A stretch of DNA of 64,000 nt. It comes from Narthecium ossifragum (Eukaryota > Streptophyta > Magnoliopsida > Dioscoreales > Nartheciaceae). The notes below the pieces were generated by a model. The model was not told where the DNA came from. It did no database searches and saw nothing but the letters and a program-made list of their open reading frames with translations. The stretch covers positions 14,564,061-14,628,060 of the forward strand of contig OY986967.1 of NCBI GenBank assembly GCA_963920575.1, written 5' to 3'. This document shows positions 58,026-64,000 of the stretch, piece after piece. The position numbers and the translations under genes are program-made. The first letter of the stretch is position 1. Each line of letters begins with the position of its first letter.

Positions 58026-59282
58026 ATGAGTATAGTTCGATCTTTTAATCAAGGGGATTTGCAGTACGATCCAGAGATAGAAAGAACTTTGCGTAGATTA
58101 AGGAGGGAAGCTCGGAGAAACTTTGAGGAGAACGATTTGGATCTAGATTTCCCATTTGCTAGCGATTTTGGATTGGAAGAGGAAGAATTCATGGCCGAAA
58201 ATCGGACTTTGAAAGAACTTGCAGCCCGAAATTTGAATCAACAACCCTTATGCATTACATTCCCTACATTGAATGTTGCTACTACTTTTGAATTGAAATA
58301 TGGACTAATACATCTCTTACTCACTTTTCATGGACTTTCAGATGAGGATCCTCACAAGCATTTAAAAGAGCTTCATGTTATGTGCACAAGCATGAAACCC
58401 ATGGGGGTGACTGAGGATCAAATCAAATTGAGAGCCTTCCCATTTTCTTTGAAGGATTCTGCTAAGGATTGGCTTTATTATTTACCCTCTGGGAGTATTA
58501 CCACATGGAACGAGATGAAGAGGTTGTTTTTGGAGAAATATTTCCCAGCTTCAAGGGTGGCCAACATTCGGAAAGAGATCTGTGGTGTAAGGCAGCATAA
58601 GGGAGAGTCTCTACACAAGTATTAGGAACGTTTCAAGAAATTATGCGCAAGCTGTCCCCATCATCAAATTAGTGAGCAATTACTTATCCAATATTTTTAT
58701 GAGGGCTTACTAACCACTCACAGGAGTATGATTGATGCCGCTAGTGGAGGAGCTTTGGTGGATAAAACTCCTGAAGCCGCAAGGAACTTGACTGCAAAAA
58801 TGGCGGCTAAGTCCCAACAATTTAACACTAGGCTTGATTTTTATTCAAAACATGTTAATGAGGTAAATGTCTCATCTCTTGAACAACAGATTGCGAGTCT
58901 AACTTCTCTTGTTCGTCAATTGGATGTAGGTAACATGCAAACATCGAAGGTTTGTGGGATTTCTTCGATGGCAGGACATCCAACCGATATGTGCCCAACT
59001 CTTCAAGAGGAGCCCAGTGAACAAGTAAATGCAGCGGCTAGTTTCCCTGAACTACCACAAAGGAAGTCTAATCCATATTCAAACACGTATAATCCGGGAT
59101 AGAAGGATCACCCCAATCTCAACTATGGGAATCCGCAAGTAAATCTGCCCGCAACTCAATTCCGTCCAAGTGACCAGTAATACCAACAATATAGATCGCC
59201 ATACCCTCCGAGACCACAACCAAATCCAACTTCTAATTCTGGTATGTCTTTAGAAGATATTGTTAAATTCCTTGCTACTAAT
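58026..59282 (+). pseudogene. gag: Athila gag, N-terminal and central part
   Basis: One frame (open from 58020; first ATG 58020, second 58026) encodes the Athila gag: DPEIERTLRRLRREARR, LKYGLIHLLLTFHGLSDEDPHKHLKEL, the gag core IKLRAFPFSLKDSAKDWLYY and WNEMKRLFLEKYFP. A TAG at 58623 follows KY where Trp is usual (ERFKKLCASCPHHQI comes after). A second TAG at 59100 replaces the Trp of NPGW, and a TAA lies near 59178. It has MSLEDIVKFLATN at the interruption by a solo LTR. The reading resumes at 60655. Confidence 0.85.
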
Positions 59283-60654
59283 TGATAAGTCACTAATTAT
59301 TCCTAATTAAACCCCTTAAATTACCTTTGTTAGGCCTAGAGTAGGTGTATTTGATATCATATTGCTTGATTTCAGGTTTAAGTAGGATTTGAGAAGAAAT
59401 ACCAGAAATTCGGCGAAAAATCACTAAATTTTGCAAAAAGACTGTTTCGTTGACTATTTGGAAATAAATCACTATAAATCCTACACAATTTCAAATATTT
59501 TGAAATTCTGGATAATAAAAGAAGACTTCAAGATCTACAACTTTCATGTTGAAGACTTTCTGAGATTCTCTACAGATTGGCGCCAGTTTTGAAGCAAAGT
59601 CAGAAAATATGAAAGCTGAAATTTGAGAAAGGCTCAAATTAATTGATGATGTGGCAGACCCAGTCCGACTGGAGCGATGGATCGGATTTGAGTCTGATGG
59701 ATTGCTCCGATGACATCAGCAACCCAAAATTTAGGGAAATTAGAGTTTAAGTTCAACTATAACTCCTAATTCCGGGATTAAGGGTTTCTATTATATTAAG
59801 GGGTGATTCCAGCCGAATTTCTCATCTTTTTGACAATCTTTGGAGGAGGAAGAAGAAGAACGCGAGGATGTGGATGGTGACAGCTTCATAGTCCAACCCG
59901 ATGGCTTTCATCCAAAAGATGAGTTGCTAGTTATTGTACTTAGGATTATTCATGAAACCCTAGCATAGTTTTCTATCTTCTTTGGTTTGAATCTTGTATT
60001 CTTCTCAAGACATGATCCTATGAATTTGCTTTTTATTGTTAATAGAGTTGAGGGAACAGAGTTCCTTGACATATTTTCAGTCCTACATGATTTCTGTGAT
60101 TGATTGTAGAGATTTATAGGACGGTTTTCATGTGATTTATGGTTTGCTAGTGAGATAGGCTATGCTAAGCTAGGATAGGTTGTGCCAAGGTCATTAGGAG
60201 TACTATAACTTAAAGTAATCGTAGGATCGAAGACAATCTATGCCAAGAAAGATAGGCTATGCCGTTAGAAACATAAATCTTATTTTAGAGATTCATGTGA
60301 GCTTGTAGCCATATGATCCATAATGTTGACAGAAGAGAACAAGAGAATAACTAGAGAAGATTGAAGGCGAAACTAAGGTGGATTGAGTAATTCCTAAGTC
60401 ACTTATCCATTGATTTAAATTGATCAAACTTTTATTTCTTTTATTTATTAGTTTAGATAACTCTATTCTATCTTTGATTATTTTCCTTAGTTTTAGGGTT
60501 TTGAGAATTGATTTCAGTTTCCAACGTTTTCCCTGTGGATCGACTCCCGACCTCACCGTTATTTCTACCTAATAGTGTAGTCATTGAATAAGGATTATAA
60601 ATTTATATTTGATTGAGTTTACAACGTTTTAACGACAACGTTCGGGAGCGATCA
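59283..60654 (+). mobile_element. Solo LTR inside the Athila gag
   Basis: TGATAAGTCACTAATTATTCC...GGGAGCGATCA, 1372 bp, perfect 5-bp duplication CTAAT (59278-59282 and 60655-60659). Closest in appearance to the element D LTRs. Confidence 0.93.
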
Positions 60655-61889
60655 CTAATACTTTGTAATTTCAACAGGGAACTAAACAATTTCAACAAGA
60701 GGCAAAGGCCAGTATCCAAGGTTTGGAACATCAGTTGGGCCAGATGGCGACTGCATTTAGCAAGCTAGAGGCGCAAAATTCGGGAAAGTTACCCTCTCAA
60801 ACGGTAATAAATCCAAGAGAAAATGCAAGTGCAATTGTTTTGAGAAGTGGTAAAGAAGTTGAAATTCCAGCAAAGGAAACCACTGCATCGTCACCGCAAG
60901 GAAAAGAGCAAAATATTGTTGCGAACAAAGACTTTTCCGATGACGACGACGTACCTAAACATAAGTTTCCACCTCTTTATGATTATAAACCTGTACCTCC
61001 TTTTCGTCAGGCTTTAGTTGAATCAAGAAAATATGAGAAGAGTTCAGATCTATATGAGACTTTTCGCCGATGTGAGGTAAATATTCTACTCTTAGATGCT
61101 ATTAAACAAGTACCTCGCTATGCTAAATTATTGAAAGAATTATGTACAATTAAGAGGAAACAGAAACTTAAAGGATGTGAGAAGGTTAGAGTAGGTGAAA
61201 ATGTTTCTGCAATTTTTCAAAGAAAAATTCCTACAAAGTGTAAAGATCCAGGTATGTTTACTATCCCATGTACAATTGGTAACACTAAATTTGAAAGGGC
61301 CATGTTAGATTTAGGAGCTTCTATCAATGTCATGCCATATTCTATATATTCTTCTATAAAACTTGGACCTTTGAATGAAACTGGTGTTTTGATTCAATTG
61401 GATGACAGATCTAACGCCTATCCTAAAGGTGTAGTTGAAGATATTCTTGTGCAAGTTAATGACTTAGATTTCCCTGCTGATTTTTATGTGCTTGATATGG
61501 AGAATGGTGATCATACTACTCTTATTTTATTGGGAAGACCATTCTTAAAGACATCCAATACTAAGATAGATATGCGTAGTGGTACACTTACCATGGAATT
61601 TGATGGTGAAATTGTTAAGTTTGAAATATATGATGCCAAGAAGTATCCTACTTATGATTGTCTTGTTTATTCTATTGATGTGAGGGAATTGAAAGCTACA
61701 ATTGGAGATGCTTTGGGGGAGATTCTACAGAAGGCGGATGAAGAAGCTGTCCAGTCTTGGCCAGTCGATCGCGAGGAAGATTCGGTCGACCGCCGAGAAT
61801 ACCAGGAGCACTTATTCGACGAACCTCCTTCGACTGAAGTTGAAAGCATTCCTATTACATCGCGAGGTATATTTCCTGTGACTATTTAA
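60655..61889 (+). pseudogene. Athila gag C-terminus and aspartic protease
   Basis: After the solo LTR the frame continues as QQEAKASIQGLEHQLGQMAT, a typical gag C-terminal coiled part, then SAIVLRSGKEVEIP, KFPPLYDYKPVPPFRQAL, and YAKLLKELCTIKRK. The retropepsin domain follows: AMLDLGASINVMPYSIYSS (about 61300-61360; DLGA rather than DTGA, as is usual in Athila) and LILLGRPFLKTSNTKIDMRSG. The open stretch 60723-61889 (388 aa) is intact. After about 61680 the sequence is unrelated to Athila pol and stops at 61889. It is called a pseudogene because gag is split and has stops. Confidence 0.85.
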
Positions 61890-61898
61890 TCTTCATTA

Positions 61899-62273
61899 GT
61901 GGTTAAAAAGGAGATGACCTTAGTAGATGTTTTCATATCTCGACGGATTTATTTTCGATCATGTGATCTTGACATCCTTGACAATGCGAACGATGACATT
62001 ATTAATAGATCAATGGATGATTCGATTATAGTTAAGCATAATGTTAACTCCTTTCTTCATGATCACCGTGATGAGATGTATTTCAGTTTGAGAGATCTAG
62101 CTATCTTGTTTACTGGTGTTAGTATGCAAAAGCTAACTCTCATTTTTGAAAAATACCACTTGGATTCTTATGCTAAATTAACCTTGGTGGCACTACTGAG
62201 GTTAAATATTCAGAATTTGGCACCCAGTGATTTTGCATCCCATCATGCTATACAACGTTCACCGAGGGCATGA
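61899..62273 (+). CDS. Unrecognised 124-aa ORF downstream of the protease
   Basis: MVKKEMTLVDVFISRRIYF to SHHAIQRSPRA, intact and in the position where RT should begin. I recognise no domain. SYAKLTLVALLRLNIQNLA is weakly hydrophobic. It may be relic or filler sequence of the non-autonomous element, or non-coding. Confidence 0.3.
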   Translation: MVKKEMTLVDVFISRRIYFRSCDLDILDNANDDIINRSMDDSIIVKHNVNSFLHDHRDEMYFSLRDLAILFTGVSMQKLTLIFEKYHLDSYAKLTLVALLRLNIQNLAPSDFASHHAIQRSPRA

Positions 62274-63898
62274 TTTAAAATTTTCTATATTGTATAGAGT
62301 GGTTTAGTTTGTTTTATCTGCTTTATTGTGTGCTTGAGCGTACTTAAAGTATTTTTAGGTTGTGTGCTTACATGTTGCTTTTGTTTTTGCTTTGCTTTGC
62401 TTTGCTTTTGTTTTTAGGTGATCGAGCATTCACTATCATACCTGAAGAATTCGCCCCAGCCATGGTTGTTATGGAAATTCAAAGTTTGGCAACTCCGACA
62501 CTTTTCAAAAAGAAGGAAGCATGAAGTCGAGCCAATGAAAATAAACAAAAGCGCTACTTGGGAGGCAACCCAAGAGGAGTTCGTTCCTTTCTCTTTTTAT
62601 TTTCGCATTTCCATTTTAGTTATATTTACCTTTTCTTTGCATTCCACCTTACATTGGGGACAATGTCAGTTTCAAGTGTTGGGGAGAAGATTTAGGTTGC
62701 ATTTGCCATGAGCGAAAACTAGTTAAGATTGACATATTCATAACATGATTGAATAAGTAATCTTGCGACTTGGAATTAATTAGTTGTGTTATTTTCCTTG
62801 AGATGGTAGTGACTAAATGAGTAGACAAAAGCTAGTGAGATTTTGAGCCTTTAGACTGACACATTCATATCAGTCTCATTATTTTCTTTCATGAGAGATA
62901 TTCTTCCATGGATTTGTTTATCTAGAACTTGCTTTGATACTATTCAAGGTCACATTGACACATGCATACATGAACATGATTAAGGCCATCTTTGTTATAA
63001 GCTACATAAGCCAAATAGCCTACCTTTCAGTTTATTGACTTCATTGTTAACCCACATTATAAGCTTTAAACCTGAAAAAAATATTTCCGTTACCCAAGCC
63101 AAAAAACTAGTGGAGCATTGATCATCATTATGACATGTATGGGTGTGCAAGTTTCAAGTGTTGGGGTGTTTGGATTTGTGGTATTGCTATGATTGAAAAA
63201 ACAAAATGAAAAAAAAAGAAAAGAAGAAAAAGAAAGTGAAGGAGGAAACTATTTCCCATGTTACAATATGTGTTTATGAATCCTCCCAATAGTTCTGTAT
63301 GATTTCTACAAAGGTGGAAATTTTTGCAAAAGATTATTTCCTATTTCAGATAAAAAGTATTCCTTTGAACAATCTCTTTGCCAAGGTCGTAATGTTATAT
63401 GGTTTGAGCACTTTAAAGCCAAGTTGAAGAAGTTGCTGAATGGAGTGATTGATTGTAGATGTCTTATTGATGCATTTTTGCTCCATTAGTTCCATTGATT
63501 TTTGAGCTACATTCCCAAATATTTCCCACCTTAATCCTGGACCCCATTACATCCTTTTAAAGTCCTTATGATTTGTGTTATGCATGTGATTCTAGTGGTG
63601 GAGAATGAGAAGATATGTGAGCTTATGGTAGATCATTTTCATTGGAATGAATTTGAGTGAAATACATACCCTTCAAACACATGAGAGTTGAGTGTTTATT
63701 TCCGTGAGGGTCTACTTATTTAGTATATTCCATATTCAAGTGAAAATGCTTACTGATTGATTTTTAAGTTGTCTAAAAATGTTTGTTCATGATTTGTTAT
63801 GAGTTGTGAAGAGCTTGATTGTTCTTTGGTACTGGCGTTGCAACCTTGAACTTTGTGGTAAAGTGAATTTTAATTTTGCCCGAGGACGAGCGAAGGTT
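62274..63898 (+). other. Athila-like 3' non-coding region
   Basis: Carries CTTGGG-AGGCAA-CCCAAG (62557-62574), the ACATTG-GGGA-CAATGT hairpin (62651-62666) with a G tract after it (AAGTGTTGGGGAG), and near the end GCCCGAGGACGAGC before the PPT. The 97-aa ORF at 62418-62711 spans these hairpins and is probably incidental. AT-rich otherwise, no gene. Confidence 0.65.
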
Positions 63899-64000
63899 AA
63901 GTGTGGGGGAATTTGATGAGAATGCATAATGTTATATTTTTACCCCTTAGTACTTAGTCTCATGTGCTCATTTGGTACCTAAATACACTCATTATTCTTA
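63899..64000 (+). mobile_element. Polypurine tract and start of Athila-like 3' LTR
   Basis: AAGTGTGGGGGAATT (63899-63913) followed by TGATGAGAATGCATAATG, the LTR start, cut by the window end. Confidence 0.75.

Larger units (their letters stand above)
57030..64000 (+). mobile_element. Athila-like retrotransposon with gag and protease but no RT/integrase
   Basis: A 5'-truncated LTR (to 57839), perfect Athila primer site, gag, protease, an unrelated ORF, a long 3' region, PPT and the start of the 3' LTR at 63914. The space between protease (61889) and PPT holds no RT, RNase H or integrase, so it is non-autonomous. It is interrupted by a solo LTR at 59283-60654. Confidence 0.82.

Noticed and set aside
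1..64000. tRNA or rRNA genes
   Set aside because: The only tRNA-related sequences seen are primer-binding sites; no tRNA cloverleaf-type gene or rRNA segment was noticed by eye. A tRNAscan-SE run would settle it.

Overview
The window is plant nuclear intergenic DNA made almost entirely of nested transposable elements. I found no intact host gene, rRNA, tRNA or CRISPR array. The plant assignment rests on the element types: Tat-like and Athila-like Ty3/gypsy elements, a large-LTR gypsy family with an initiator-Met primer site, a Tnt1-type copia remnant, a Helitron and a Mutator-like element carrying a TRICHOME BIREFRINGENCE-LIKE (TBL) gene fragment. I cannot name the species.

Layout. 1-2487 is the 3' end of an Athila-like element with its LTR. 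2488-6068 is a minus-strand gypsy fragment (broken gag, primer site, 2.4-kb LTR). 6069-7098 is a frameshifted copia RT/RNase H fragment. It is cut at 7099 by a Tat-like element that fills most of the rest, to about 56809, because it has been stuffed with later insertions. Its 5' LTR (7099-7199 plus 14539-15534) holds a minus-strand Helitron (7200-14538). The Helitron holds a Pack-MULE (7666-10791, TSD GAATCTAGG) with a TBL fragment. The MULE's right inverted repeat holds a solo LTR (8826-10742). A second solo LTR (11484-12924) lies in the Helitron.

The Tat gag (15574-17886) is followed by a 17.3-kb chimeric block between two ACCTA repeats. That block contains a minus gypsy LTR, a plus solo gypsy LTR (18519-21280), a 7.1-kb non-autonomous Athila-like element (B1, 21699-28758) and a truncated relative (C, 30413-35158). 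Tat sequence resumes at 35159 and is cut by another solo gypsy LTR (36225-38404). It resumes with a duplicated protease motif and is cut again by a minus gypsy LTR (38826-50921), which contains element A (39310-46358) and a deleted relative D (47286-50418). The Tat pol (RT, RNase H, integrase) runs 50922-54639, followed by an inverted duplication and an intron-containing antisense ORF to 56809. 56810-57029 is a truncated gypsy LTR. 57030-64000 is an Athila-like element with gag and protease but no RT or integrase, interrupted by a solo LTR (59283-60654).

Nothing here looks functional as a host gene, and the retroelement coding regions are broken by stops and frameshifts. The most interesting signal is in the non-autonomous Athila-like elements. 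They share an acidic, repeat-bearing ORF and a fixed series of RNA hairpins downstream of it. Loops are conserved (AGGCAA, GGGA, GTAA) while stem bases change in a pairing-compatible way between copies, which suggests a selected structured RNA. All statements come from reading the sequence by eye. No alignment, folding or database search was run.
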